A stretch of 64,000 bases of DNA, from NCBI RefSeq assembly GCF_009695915.1, contig NZ_VUMZ01000005.1, positions 1 to 64,000 on the forward strand. Reading direction: 5' to 3'. Made by a program: the position numbers and the translations under genes. Position 1 is the first letter of the stretch. Every line of letters begins with the position of its first letter. The notes beneath the pieces are model-generated. The model was not told where the DNA came from, ran no database searches, and saw only the letters and a program-made list of their open reading frames with translations. This DNA is from Hornefia butyriciproducens (lineage in GTDB: Bacteria; Bacillota; Clostridia; Peptostreptococcales; Anaerovoracaceae). Shown in pieces: positions 16,858-24,846 of this stretch.

Positions 16858-18228
16858 CTACTTTCCAAGACAGAATCTGGAGAAGACCTCGTTCAGAATA
16901 TCATCCGCAACCGCCTCTCCGATAATTTCACCCAGACGCTCATATGCGCTGTTCACATCAATTTCAATAATTTCCAGAGGTTCTTTTCTCAGAACCGCAT
17001 CGATGGCGTCGCAGAGGGACCTCATTCCTTCTTCCAGAAGATCGCGATGCCTGGCGTTTGTCACCAGTATACTTTCACGACGGGCGGACGTATCTGTTTC
17101 CACACGAGAAACGATGCAGTCCTCCAATGCTTTCAGTCCTTCTATATCCTTCATGCTCTCGGATACCGTCCGTGCTCCCTTCAGCGCCGATGAGATCTCC
17201 GAGGCAGACAGCACTTGAGGAAGATCGGATTTGTTGATGAGCACGATCGTGCGGGAAGGATTGACATGCTCCATGATGTCATAATCCTCCTGCTCCAGTT
17301 CCCTGCTCCCGTCAAGCACAAGAATCACAAGATCCGCCTCGTTGAAGGAGGCCTTGGACCGTTCGATTCCGATTGACTCTATCTTGTCATCCGTCCTGCG
17401 GATACCGGCCGTATCGGTAAGAATTACCGGGATACCGCGTATGCTCAGACTTTCCTCTATCGTATCTCTCGTCGTTCCGGGAATTTCTGTTACAATGGCC
17501 CGGGATTCCCGGAGCAGTCCGTTCATCAGCGAGGATTTTCCGACGTTCGGCTTTCCGATAATCGCTACCTTCAGTCCTTCCCTGAGAATCCGGCCGGTAT
17601 CGGCGCTGTCGATCAGCGTCTGAATCTGCTGACGGACAGAATCCAGCCCGGTGAAAAGTTTCCGGTAAGTCAGTTCCTCGATATCCTCATCCGGATAATC
17701 GATATTCACTGTCAGGTCCACGAGCACATCCAGCAGCATATTCCGGAGCATCCGGATCTTCCGGCTCAGTATTCCCTCCATCTGCTCCACGGCCACATCG
17801 TAGGTTCTGTCTGTCTTCGCGGAAATCAGGTCCATCACCGCCTCCGCCTGCGTCAGGTCAAGACGGCCGTTCAGAAAGGCTCTCTTTGTAAACTCGCCCC
17901 GCTCTGCTGCCCGTGCTCCCGATCGGAGCACCAGTTCCAGTGTTTTCCTCAGCGGAACCATCCCTCCGTGACAGTTTATCTCCACCACATCCTCTGCAGT
18001 ATAAGTCTTCGGTTTTTTCATCAGAACGCAAAGAACCTCGTCGACGATGTTCTGTTCCTCGTCCACAATATGACCGTATGTCATTCTTCTGTTAACGGGA
18101 TCCCCGGGCACTGCGGGAACAAAGATTTTCCGAAGGATTTCCTCCGCATTATCTCCGCTGATGCGTATGATCCCGACGCCGCCTTCTCCATAAGGCGTAG
18201 AAATTGCTGCAATTGTATTCTTCATCAT
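16858..18228 (-). CDS. mnmE: tRNA modification GTPase MnmE/TrmE
   Basis: GTPase that works with MnmG on wobble-uridine modification. The 456-residue protein begins NTIAAISTPYGEGGVGIIRISG, the tetrahydrofolate-binding N-terminal domain. The inserted G domain has G1 GKPNVGKSSLMN, G3 DTAGIRRT and G4 NKSD. The C-terminus FSRFCLGK gives the conserved C-x-GK tail with the catalytic Cys. A weak hairpin separates it from khpB upstream, so it could be read from the rpmH promoter at reduced level. Confidence 0.97.
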   Translation of the reverse strand: MMKNTIAAISTPYGEGGVGIIRISGDNAEEILRKIFVPAVPGDPVNRRMTYGHIVDEEQNIVDEVLCVLMKKPKTYTAEDVVEINCHGGMVPLRKTLELVLRSGARAAERGEFTKRAFLNGRLDLTQAEAVMDLISAKTDRTYDVAVEQMEGILSRKIRMLRNMLLDVLVDLTVNIDYPDEDIEELTYRKLFTGLDSVRQQIQTLIDSADTGRILREGLKVAIIGKPNVGKSSLMNGLLRESRAIVTEIPGTTRDTIEESLSIRGIPVILTDTAGIRRTDDKIESIGIERSKASFNEADLVILVLDGSRELEQEDYDIMEHVNPSRTIVLINKSDLPQVLSASEISSALKGARTVSESMKDIEGLKALEDCIVSRVETDTSARRESILVTNARHRDLLEEGMRSLCDAIDAVLRKEPLEIIEIDVNSAYERLGEIIGEAVADDILNEVFSRFCLGK

Positions 18229-18236
18229 AGTATAAA

Positions 18237-18255
18237 AGCCCGCAGGATGCGGGCT
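18237..18255 (-). terminator. Intergenic hairpin between khpB and mnmE
   Basis: On the minus strand AGCCCGCA, TCC, TGCGGGCT forms a perfect 8-bp stem followed by TTTAT. The T-tract is short, so partial termination or transcript stabilisation is likelier than a full stop. Confidence 0.5.
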
Positions 18256-18262
18256 ATGTCTC

Positions 18263-19120
18263 TCAATTCAGTTCTATGATAACCCTGCGATAAGGATCCT
18301 GTCCTTCGCTTCGCGTTGTTACACGAGGATCATCCTGCAGTGTAGCGTGAATGACTTTCCTCTCATATGGGTTCATAGGCTCAAGCTTCACGGAACGTCT
18401 GGTGCGAACAACTTTGTTCGCCAGCTTTCTGGCCAGCTGCTCCAATGTGCGTTCCCGCTTGGATCTGTAGTTTTCTGCGTCAACGACGACCTTAACGTAG
18501 TTGTCTCTGTCCTTGTTCACCACCAGGCTGGTCAGGTACTGAATCGCGTCCAGCGTCTGCCCTCTCTTCCCGATGATCGTGCCGGAATCGTTTCCGTCGA
18601 TATTTACGTAGACATTATTCTCATCCGCCCGGACAACCATGTTGAGTTTCAGCCCCATCTGTTCTGTAACTTCCTCCAGGAACTCCTTTGCCGGATGTTC
18701 TTCACAGATTGGAAGAACATCCATTGTCTTGTGGAAATCCAATTCTTCCAATTTGCTGCTCCGCTGTACGGGAGCTTCGTCAAGATCGTTGCGGGAGGAC
18801 TCAGCCTTCCGATGACGATTTTTCTTCTCAGACGGTTTCCGCGGAGACTGTTCAGAACGATTCCGGGTCGACGGCTTCTTTGTTTCAGACGCTGCGTCGA
18901 AGACTTTCGCCTTCTTTGTTTCAGGCTCAGGCTCTTCCTCCTCGGGTTTTTTCTTCTTTTCAACTCTGACCAGAGCAAGTTTGGAACCGATACCGAAGAA
19001 TCCCCGGCTTGGCTCTTCCAGAACAGTGACGTCAACCTCGTCTCTTGTGAGTTTGAGGTCCGCAAGAGCAAGCTCCACTGCGGAATCTACATCATCGCCC
19101 CATTTTTCTGTTACATCCAT
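18263..19120 (-). CDS. khpB: RNA-binding protein KhpB (Jag/EloR)
   Basis: A 285-residue cytoplasmic RNA-binding protein. Residues 1-55 are the Jag-N domain (AVELALADLKL, LEEPSRGFFGIGSKLALVRV). A charged linker of about 75 residues rich in Lys, Glu and Ser follows, then a KH domain with GTIIGKRGQTLDAIQYL and a C-terminal R3H domain with ERKVIH. Family members influence cell-wall synthesis and cell elongation. The ATG at 19120 has AAGGAG 5 nt upstream. A reading from 19147 adds nine residues and lacks that site. The neighbour yidC is the usual one. Confidence 0.93.
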   Translation of the reverse strand: MDVTEKWGDDVDSAVELALADLKLTRDEVDVTVLEEPSRGFFGIGSKLALVRVEKKKKPEEEEPEPETKKAKVFDAASETKKPSTRNRSEQSPRKPSEKKNRHRKAESSRNDLDEAPVQRSSKLEELDFHKTMDVLPICEEHPAKEFLEEVTEQMGLKLNMVVRADENNVYVNIDGNDSGTIIGKRGQTLDAIQYLTSLVVNKDRDNYVKVVVDAENYRSKRERTLEQLARKLANKVVRTRRSVKLEPMNPYERKVIHATLQDDPRVTTRSEGQDPYRRVIIELN

Positions 19121-19137
19121 ATTTACTCCTTGTATAA

Positions 19138-19160
19138 ATCCGCGCACCGCAGGCGCGGAT
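19138..19160 (-). terminator. Intergenic hairpin between yidC and khpB
   Basis: On the minus strand ATCCGCGC, a 7-nt loop, GCGCGGAT gives a perfect 8-bp stem followed by TTATAC. It lies 7 bp past the yidC stop and just before the khpB ribosome site. It could weaken transcription of downstream genes or protect the yidC 3' end. Confidence 0.45.
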
Positions 19161-19167
19161 CATGTCG

Positions 19168-19905
19168 CTACGTTCTGGCAACCGCCTTCGCGTGCTTCTT
19201 CCCTCTTTTCTTCGCCTCCGCTTCCTCTTTCATCTTCCTGCGAATCTGATTGAACCGGATATTATAGAAAATCTGGATAAACTGACTCAGGAACCAGTAG
19301 GTCGCCAGTCCTGCAGCGTAGGTCTTCGCCAGCCAGACGATCATGATCGGAAATCCGTATTTCATGACGTTCATCATGGCGTTGCTGCTGTTCGGAGCCT
19401 GTCCGGGCATCGCGCCATTCTGCTGTGACATATAGAAGGACGCAAATGTGGCGATTCCTGCCAGGATCGGAAGAATCCAGGGATCCGGCTGCGCCAGGTC
19501 ATTAATCCACAGAAAACTTTCGTGAACCGCGAAGTACATGCTTTCCGAAGGAACGTACTTCAAGGGATAACGAAGAAGTGTGAACAGACCCATAATCACG
19601 ATCATCTGGATGATCATCGGCAGGCATCCTGCCATCGGGTTGACTCCTTCCTCCTTATAAAGCTCGGTCATTTTCTGATTCATCATTTCCTTGTCGTCCG
19701 CGTACTGCCGCTGGATCGCCTGCAGCTTTGGACCCATTTCTGACATCCCTGCAGTGGAAAGAATCTGCTTCTTATAGAACGGATACAGACAGAGCTTCAC
19801 GATAACAGTCAGGATAATCAGTGCAATCGCATAATTTCCCACCATATCATACAGCCACGTCAAGATCCATCCTAACGGTGTAGCGAGTATACCAAAAAAA
19901 TCCAT
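19168..19905 (-). CDS. yidC: Membrane protein insertase YidC/OxaA
   Basis: Inserts membrane proteins with or without SecYEG. The 245-residue protein lacks the large periplasmic domain of Gram-negative YidC, as normal in Firmicutes. It shows five hydrophobic helices, the conserved groove Arg-type region in LTVIVKLCLYPFYKKQ, an amphipathic cytoplasmic loop (MGPKLQAIQRQYADDKEMM), and GCLPMIIQMIVIMGLF. No lipobox is present at the N-terminus. The tail is Lys-rich, ideal for ribosome contact. Upstream are yidD, rnpA and rpmH, the standard order. Confidence 0.96.
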   Translation of the reverse strand: MDFFGILATPLGWILTWLYDMVGNYAIALIILTVIVKLCLYPFYKKQILSTAGMSEMGPKLQAIQRQYADDKEMMNQKMTELYKEEGVNPMAGCLPMIIQMIVIMGLFTLLRYPLKYVPSESMYFAVHESFLWINDLAQPDPWILPILAGIATFASFYMSQQNGAMPGQAPNSSNAMMNVMKYGFPIMIVWLAKTYAAGLATYWFLSQFIQIFYNIRFNQIRRKMKEEAEAKKRGKKHAKAVART

Positions 19906-19917
19906 TCATTTCCTCCA

Positions 19918-20148
19918 TTACGGAACAGGATCGTATCCCCCCGGATTCCAGGGGTGACACCTCAAGATCCGCCGTATTCCTAAATATGTGCCCTTAATCG
20001 GCCCGTACTTCTCCAGCGCCTGGATAAAGTAAGTCGAACATGTAGGGTAGAATCGACATGTAGCCGGAAACAGCGGCGAAATACATATCTGATAAAATCG
20101 TATCAGCAATATAAATATCCTTCTTACAAAATTGCTAATATACTTCAT
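19918..20148 (-). CDS. yidD: Membrane protein insertion efficiency factor YidD
   Basis: A 76-residue protein with the family core [22 protein letters not shown] and the later [13 protein letters not shown]. It is associated with the membrane and helps YidC. I start it at the ATG at 20148, which overlaps the rnpA stop as ATGA. The frame stays open to 20214, but that part reads over rnpA and does not match the family. Proteins of the family are usually 70-90 residues. Confidence 0.95.
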   Translation of the reverse strand: MKYISNFVRRIFILLIRFYQICISPLFPATCRFYPTCSTYFIQALEKYGPIKGTYLGIRRILRCHPWNPGGYDPVP

Positions 20149-20543
20149 TTCACTTCTTTCAATACCCCGGTTCTTCTGAACGCAGATTCCAGCGATTTCT
20201 GCACCTGCTGACACTTTGCTCCGTCGATCGTATTACGGGCGATGATTACAAAATCATATCCGCAGGGAAGGCGCATCCCGCTGAGGCGCATCGCCTCCTT
20301 CATCAGTCTGCGCGCCCTGTTGCGACGAACGCTGTTGCCAACCTTCTTGCTGGCCAGAAAGGATATTCTGTTGTGGTCCAGATTATTTTTCAGGCAAAAC
20401 ACGACGACATATCGATCGCCCACTGATTTGCCCTTTCTGTAAACCCTGTCAAAATCCTTCTGATATCGAAGTACGTCTTCCCGCCGTTTCTTCTTATGCG
20501 GAAAGCTTTTTTCTGCCTCTGGCTCTTCTTCTCTTGAGGACAT
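20145..20543 (-). CDS. rnpA: Ribonuclease P protein component, start inside rpmH
   Basis: Protein subunit of RNase P, which matures tRNA 5' ends. It has 132 residues including the RNR-type motif [17 protein letters not shown] and DFVIIARN. The recognisable fold begins around residue 20 ([16 protein letters not shown]). Between the ATG at 20543 and that point there is no ATG, GTG or TTG in frame, so initiation has to be at 20543, inside rpmH. That gives a 50-bp out-of-frame overlap and an acidic N-terminal extension of about 17 residues. GGAAG lies just upstream of the start. Confidence 0.93.
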   Translation of the reverse strand: MSSREEEPEAEKSFPHKKKRREDVLRYQKDFDRVYRKGKSVGDRYVVVFCLKNNLDHNRISFLASKKVGNSVRRNRARRLMKEAMRLSGMRLPCGYDFVIIARNTIDGAKCQQVQKSLESAFRRTGVLKEVK

Positions 20544-20628
20544 TTCTTCCGTTTTTGGTGGCCATTCTTTTGCGAAAGCCGTGTTCTTTCTTTCTCTGTC
20601 TTTTCTTTGGCTGATATGTCTGTTTCAT
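20494..20628 (-). CDS. rpmH: 50S ribosomal protein L34
   Basis: A 44-residue very basic protein, too short for ordinary gene calling thresholds. It reads [20 protein letters not shown], then [20 protein letters not shown] and KLSA, the standard L34 sequence. GGGAGG stands 6 nt before the ATG. It is the first gene of the leftward operon rpmH-rnpA-yidD-yidC, has a strong promoter at 20703-20731, and its last 50 bp also code for the rnpA N-terminus in another frame. Confidence 0.98.
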   Translation of the reverse strand: MKQTYQPKKRQRKKEHGFRKRMATKNGRNVLKRRRARGRKKLSA

Positions 20629-20702
20629 GTTAACCTCCCGTTAATCATATAAATTTGATTTTTGCACAATCTAAATTACAATATGTGCACGCATATTGGT
20701 AT

Positions 20703-20731
20703 ATTATACTTTTATTATGTTTTTATGTCAA
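20703..20731 (-). promoter_or_regulatory. Strong sigma-A promoter of rpmH operon
   Basis: On the minus strand TTGACA (20731-20726), 17-bp AT-rich spacer, TATAAT (20708-20703). Both boxes match consensus exactly. The rpmH ATG is 75 bp downstream. Confidence 0.9.
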
Positions 20732-20768
20732 TACATCTTCACAAAAACTCATCTGTAACATGTCTGTC

Positions 20769-20798
20769 TTGACACATGATAAGACAACTTGCTATAAT
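20769..20798 (+). promoter_or_regulatory. Sigma-A promoter reading toward the PTS IIC-like gene
   Basis: TTGACA (20769-20774), 18-bp spacer, TATAAT (20793-20798). It is back to back with the rpmH promoter. About 105 bp of leader separate it from the ATG at 20912. I see no convincing coding sequence in the leader. Confidence 0.8.
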
Positions 20799-20911
20799 AT
20801 CTGCGATAACCCGTCGGACCGTCTCGTGCGCACCTTCGCGCCGGATGCCGGCACCGCATATTTTTTCTTTGTTAAACAAAGAGATATAGACATGACAGGA
20901 GAACATTTGAA

Positions 20912-21994
20912 ATGAATGAACAAACCGGCTTCAGAGCCTTTTGTAAAAGAAAAGATATTGAAATCAGTTTCAAACGCTATGTACAGGATGCACTGTCCGC
21001 CATGGGTCTCGGACTGTTCGCTTCACTTCTGATCGGGCTCATATTGAAAACAATCGGAGAACAGCTTTGTAATATCCCCGGAATCACAGAAAAATCCGCA
21101 ATACCCGCTTTTCTGATTTTAATCGGTACAGCCGCAATGAATATGATGGGGCCGGCAATCGGCGCAGCGGTAGCCCGGTCTCTGAAAGCTCCTCCGCTGG
21201 TACTGTTTTCCTGCATCGCTCTCGGTTATATGGGCGCCACATTCACCGGATTCGGAATCAAATTCACAGGCGGTCCCGCCGGTGCGTTTATCGCAGTGGC
21301 AGTAGGAGCGGAATTCGGAAAAATGATATCCAAAGAAACTAAAATCGATATCATCGTAACACCTGCAGTCACTCTTATTACAGGGGGACTGGCCGCCACT
21401 CTTATCGGCCCCGGAGTCGGCTGGCTGATGATGGAGCTGGGAGATTCCATCGTTGCCGCCTGTAACTGGCAGCCTTTCTGGTTCGGAATTTTCATTTCTG
21501 TCGTCGTCGGCCTGGTTCTTACCGCTCCCATTTCCTCCGCAGCTCTCTGCATCATGCTGGGTATTTCCGGTCTTGCAGCGGGCGCCGCAACAGCCGGATG
21601 CTGTGCACAGATGATCGGTTTCGCCGTCATCAGTTACAAAGAAAACGGTATCGGCGGTTTCTTCGCCCAGGGAATCGGTACTTCCATGCTGCAGGTTCCG
21701 AACATTGTACAGCACCCGTGGATTCTGGTACCTCCCACTCTTACGGCAGCCATTACCGGACCGATCAGTACCTGCATTTTCAAAATGACCAATAACGCTG
21801 CCGGTGCAGGTATGGGAACCTCCGGTCTTGTGGGACAGATCATGACACTGACGGATATGGGCTTTACTCTACCCGTATTCTTCAATATCCTTATCATACA
21901 GATAATAGCTCCCGCCATTATCTCATGGCTTATTTACAAAGTCATGTACAGAGCCGGACTCATTAAAGACGGAGATATGAAACTGGATCTGTGA
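20912..21994 (+). CDS. PTS system IIC-like membrane protein (PTS_EIIC_2 type)
   Basis: A 360-residue polytopic protein with about ten hydrophobic segments rich in Gly, Ala and Ile. Repeated patterns such as GPAIGAAVARSLKAPPLVLFS and AGAGMGTSGLVGQ match the PTS IIC family PF13303, whose members occur as single genes without IIA or IIB domains. No EIIA, EIIB or catabolic gene adjoins it, so substrate and even phosphotransfer are uncertain. It lies in the rpmH-dnaA interval, which is usually short and gene-free in Firmicutes, and has its own promoter. No clear terminator follows, so transcription may run into the origin and dnaA. Confidence 0.75.
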   Translation: MNEQTGFRAFCKRKDIEISFKRYVQDALSAMGLGLFASLLIGLILKTIGEQLCNIPGITEKSAIPAFLILIGTAAMNMMGPAIGAAVARSLKAPPLVLFSCIALGYMGATFTGFGIKFTGGPAGAFIAVAVGAEFGKMISKETKIDIIVTPAVTLITGGLAATLIGPGVGWLMMELGDSIVAACNWQPFWFGIFISVVVGLVLTAPISSAALCIMLGISGLAAGAATAGCCAQMIGFAVISYKENGIGGFFAQGIGTSMLQVPNIVQHPWILVPPTLTAAITGPISTCIFKMTNNAAGAGMGTSGLVGQIMTLTDMGFTLPVFFNILIIQIIAPAIISWLIYKVMYRAGLIKDGDMKLDL

Positions 21995-22081
21995 AAACAT
22001 CCGTAATATCATGAATATTTTCATCATATTCTGTAAAGCTCAGGTAAAATTAAAGTATTGATTTTATACTTATGAACAGTT

Positions 22082-22156
22082 TTATACACAACCTGTGGAT
22101 AAAGTTGGGAAATATTTATTTTCCAACTTTATTATTTTCCACTTGTATATGGATAA
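22082..22156. other. oriC, upstream DnaA-box cluster
   Basis: The 211-bp gap before dnaA contains TTATACACA (22082-22090, plus), TGTGGATAA (22094-22102, a perfect DnaA box on the minus strand) and TATGGATAA (22148-22156, minus, one mismatch). Between them lies an inverted repeat with AAAGTTGG and CCAACTTT arms (about 22102-22130) around an AT-rich centre. This matches the upstream half of a bipartite Firmicutes origin, which also represses dnaA. Confidence 0.8.
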
Positions 22157-22205
22157 CTTATTAGTTAAAATATGAATTAATCACTGTTTAATCAAAGAGG
22201 GAAAC

Positions 22206-23585
22206 ATGAACGACAATCATCAGACCTGGGAAAAGGTCTTGGCTATCATTAAAGAGGAAACAACGACGCCCAGCTTTAATCACTGGTTCGCTTCCGCTCA
22301 TCTTCATTCTCTGGATGACACCGCGAAAATCGCTTATCTGGAGACACAGGATGAATTTAATGTGAGAATCCTGAACAACCGTTATAAGACCATGCTGGAA
22401 AATACCTTCAAAACGGTTCTTCAGGAGGACTACCGTGTTATCGTGCGAAAAACCACGGATTATGAAAATGAGCCGGAAAAGCCGGAAGCAGTCATCAGAA
22501 AAGAAAAGGCTAAGGTGACCTATGTCAATAAAGAATTCAGAAACCAGAGGATTTTCAACCCGAAATTCAACTTTGACAATTTTGTAGTAGGAGAAAGCAA
22601 TGAGCTCGCCTACGCTGTCGCCAAGGCAGTGGCGGAATATCCGGCCCAATCTTATAATCCTTTGTTCCTTCACGGAAAATCAGGACTCGGAAAAACCCAT
22701 CTGATGCACGCCATCGGAATCTATCTTCTGGAAAATAACAATGATCTCAACGTTCTCTACGTTTCATCGGAGATGTTCACAAACGAGCTCATCAAAGCTC
22801 TGGGAGAGAAAAACGGAACCAGAGAATTTAAAAACAAATACCGGAAGGTGGACGTTCTCCTGATTGACGACATCCAGTTCCTGGAGGGAAAGGAGTCCAC
22901 ACAGATGGAATTTTTCAATACCTTCAACGAGCTGTACGCGAACAATAAGCAGATTGTCATTTCCTCGGACAGACCGCCGGATCAGCTGGTACGGCTCGAC
23001 GAGCGGCTGCGTTCCCGTTTCTACTGGAAAATGGTGGCGGAACTTATGCCGGCAGACTATGAAACCCGCGTGGCGATTCTGCAGAAAAAGGCTGAGAATG
23101 AAAATCTGACTATGGACAGCGACCTCTACGAGGTAATACAGTTAATTGCGGAACGGATCTCGGATAATATTCGTGTGCTGGAAGGCGCGTTTTACCGTGT
23201 TATCTCCTTCTCCAACCTAATGGATAAGAAAATCGACAAGTCATTTGCGAAGAGGGTTCTTAAAGATATCATCATCAACGGAAGCAACAACCCTACCCCG
23301 GTACAGATAAAGAATGTGGTCAGCAAACATTTCAATATTAAAATCAACGATCTGGAATCCTCCAAACGGACTAATCAGATCGCTTATCCGCGCCAGATTG
23401 CAATGTATCTCTGCCGGACCATGACCGACTTCTCTTTTCCTCAGATCGGACAGCTTTTCGGAGGAAAGCATTATACAACCGTAATGCACGCCTGCGACAA
23501 AATACAGAAACAGCTGAGAACCGATCCGAACCTGAAGGATGTCATCGATGAGCTGAAGAAGGAAATAAACAATGTTAACAATTAA
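22206..23585 (+). CDS. dnaA: Chromosomal replication initiator DnaA
   Basis: AAA+ initiator that opens oriC. The 459-residue protein has domain I (residues 1-90, WEKVLAIIKEETTTPSFNHWF), a short linker, and domain III from FNPKFNFDNFVVGESN with Walker A GKSGLGKTHLMHA and Walker B VLLIDDIQFLEGKE. Domain IV has the DNA-binding signature FPQIGQLFGGKHYTTVMHA. AGAGG precedes the ATG. DnaA boxes lie on both sides of the gene. Confidence 0.99.
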   Translation: MNDNHQTWEKVLAIIKEETTTPSFNHWFASAHLHSLDDTAKIAYLETQDEFNVRILNNRYKTMLENTFKTVLQEDYRVIVRKTTDYENEPEKPEAVIRKEKAKVTYVNKEFRNQRIFNPKFNFDNFVVGESNELAYAVAKAVAEYPAQSYNPLFLHGKSGLGKTHLMHAIGIYLLENNNDLNVLYVSSEMFTNELIKALGEKNGTREFKNKYRKVDVLLIDDIQFLEGKESTQMEFFNTFNELYANNKQIVISSDRPPDQLVRLDERLRSRFYWKMVAELMPADYETRVAILQKKAENENLTMDSDLYEVIQLIAERISDNIRVLEGAFYRVISFSNLMDKKIDKSFAKRVLKDIIINGSNNPTPVQIKNVVSKHFNIKINDLESSKRTNQIAYPRQIAMYLCRTMTDFSFPQIGQLFGGKHYTTVMHACDKIQKQLRTDPNLKDVIDELKKEINNVNN

Positions 23586-23601
23586 GAACAACTTTTACAG
23601 A

Positions 23602-23698
23602 TTATCCTTATTTCAAAAACAACTGTTTTTGTTAAAAAATAGAGTTGCTCTGAAGTTATCCATATAATCCACAGGCTCTACTACTAATACTACTAAAA
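23602..23698 (+). other. oriC, downstream DnaA boxes and DnaA-trio element
   Basis: In the dnaA-dnaN gap are TTATCCTTA (23602-23610), TTATCCATA (23656-23664) and TAATCCACA (23665-23673), the last two abutting head to tail. Four bases later 23678-23698 reads CTA CTA CTA ATA CTA CTA AAA, a run of the 3-bp DnaA-trio repeats, then an AT-rich stretch. Boxes followed directly by trios and an unwinding element is the basal unwinding design worked out in Bacillus subtilis. This is the most likely melting site. Confidence 0.85.
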
Positions 23699-23735
23699 TA
23701 ATTATAAGTAAAAAAACGTATTTCGGAGGTCAATT

Positions 23736-24845
23736 ATGAAATTTTCATGCGATCAGCAAAAGCTGTCGAAAGCTCTCAACATCGTGTCCAGGGCTGTAAC
23801 TTCCAGGACGACAATGCCTGTCCTGAAAGGAATTCTGCTTGAGGTCAGAGAAGGAAAGCTCACGATGTCAGCATCCGATCTTGATATTTCCATACAGAAT
23901 ACCATCGACGTTGATTCTCCGGAAGACGGATCCGTCATCGTAATGGCCAAGCTGTTCGGAGATATCATCCGCAAACTTCCGTCCACAGATGTGAAAGTAA
24001 TCTGCGATGACGAATACAATGTAACTGTCAAGTGTATGAACTCCAATTTCAAAATTATGGGAATGTCCGCAGACGAATTCCCCAGCATCAATACACTGGA
24101 GGAAGAAAGCAGATTTGCCGAGTTTGACAAGGATGTTCTCCGCAGTATGATTGAAAAGACATCCTTTGCGGCCAGTATAGACGAATCCAGAGGAATCATT
24201 ACCGGCGTTCTGATTGAAATAGAGAACGATCAGATAAACATGGTGGCGATTGACGGCTATCGCATGGCGATTAACAGAAAGAACAAAGTAAATCCGCAGC
24301 AGAAAAAGATTATCGTTTCTGCCCGGACACTGACGGATATCGGACGTATTTTAGGAGAGACGGACAGCAGCGAGAAAACAGGAACCCTTTATCTCAGCAG
24401 TAAGAAGGCTGTACTGAGAATGGACAATGTACAGGCGGAAATGAAACTGATGGAAGGCGAATTCATCGGATACAGAGACATCATTCCCAGGGAAAGCAAA
24501 ATCATCATGAAGGTGAACCGCGGTATGCTTCTGGAAAGTATAGAGAGAGCGTCTCTTCTGTCCCGCGCCGGAAAGAACAATCTGATCCGGATGAACATTC
24601 AGGATACGATTATGACCCTGACCTCCAATTCCGATGAGGGAAATGTAAGGGAGGAGATTCCCGTAACAAAAGAAGGCGAAGATCTGACCATCGGATTTAA
24701 TGCACAGTATGTTATCGATGTGCTGAAGGCGGTGGAGGATGATGAAGTGAAGATGCTCTTTAATACTCCTGTCAATCCCTGCCTGATTCAGCCGCTGAGC
24801 GGGGATGAATACGAATATCTTGTCCTGCCGGTAAGAATAAACTGA
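23736..24845 (+). CDS. dnaN: DNA polymerase III beta subunit (sliding clamp)
   Basis: Ring-shaped clamp that tethers polymerases. The 369-residue length is normal. It begins MKFSCDQQKLSKALNIVSRA and ends with the family tail EYEYLVLPVRIN, with three repeated clamp domains between. CGGAGG stands 7 nt before the ATG. recF begins one base after the stop. The small S4-domain gene (yaaA) often found here is absent. Confidence 0.98.
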   Translation: MKFSCDQQKLSKALNIVSRAVTSRTTMPVLKGILLEVREGKLTMSASDLDISIQNTIDVDSPEDGSVIVMAKLFGDIIRKLPSTDVKVICDDEYNVTVKCMNSNFKIMGMSADEFPSINTLEEESRFAEFDKDVLRSMIEKTSFAASIDESRGIITGVLIEIENDQINMVAIDGYRMAINRKNKVNPQQKKIIVSARTLTDIGRILGETDSSEKTGTLYLSSKKAVLRMDNVQAEMKLMEGEFIGYRDIIPRESKIIMKVNRGMLLESIERASLLSRAGKNNLIRMNIQDTIMTLTSNSDEGNVREEIPVTKEGEDLTIGFNAQYVIDVLKAVEDDEVKMLFNTPVNPCLIQPLSGDEYEYLVLPVRIN

Positions 24846-24846
24846 T

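Noticed and set aside
20655-20915. 86-codon frame before the PTS IIC-like gene
   Set aside because: It runs through two back-to-back promoters and has no ribosome site.
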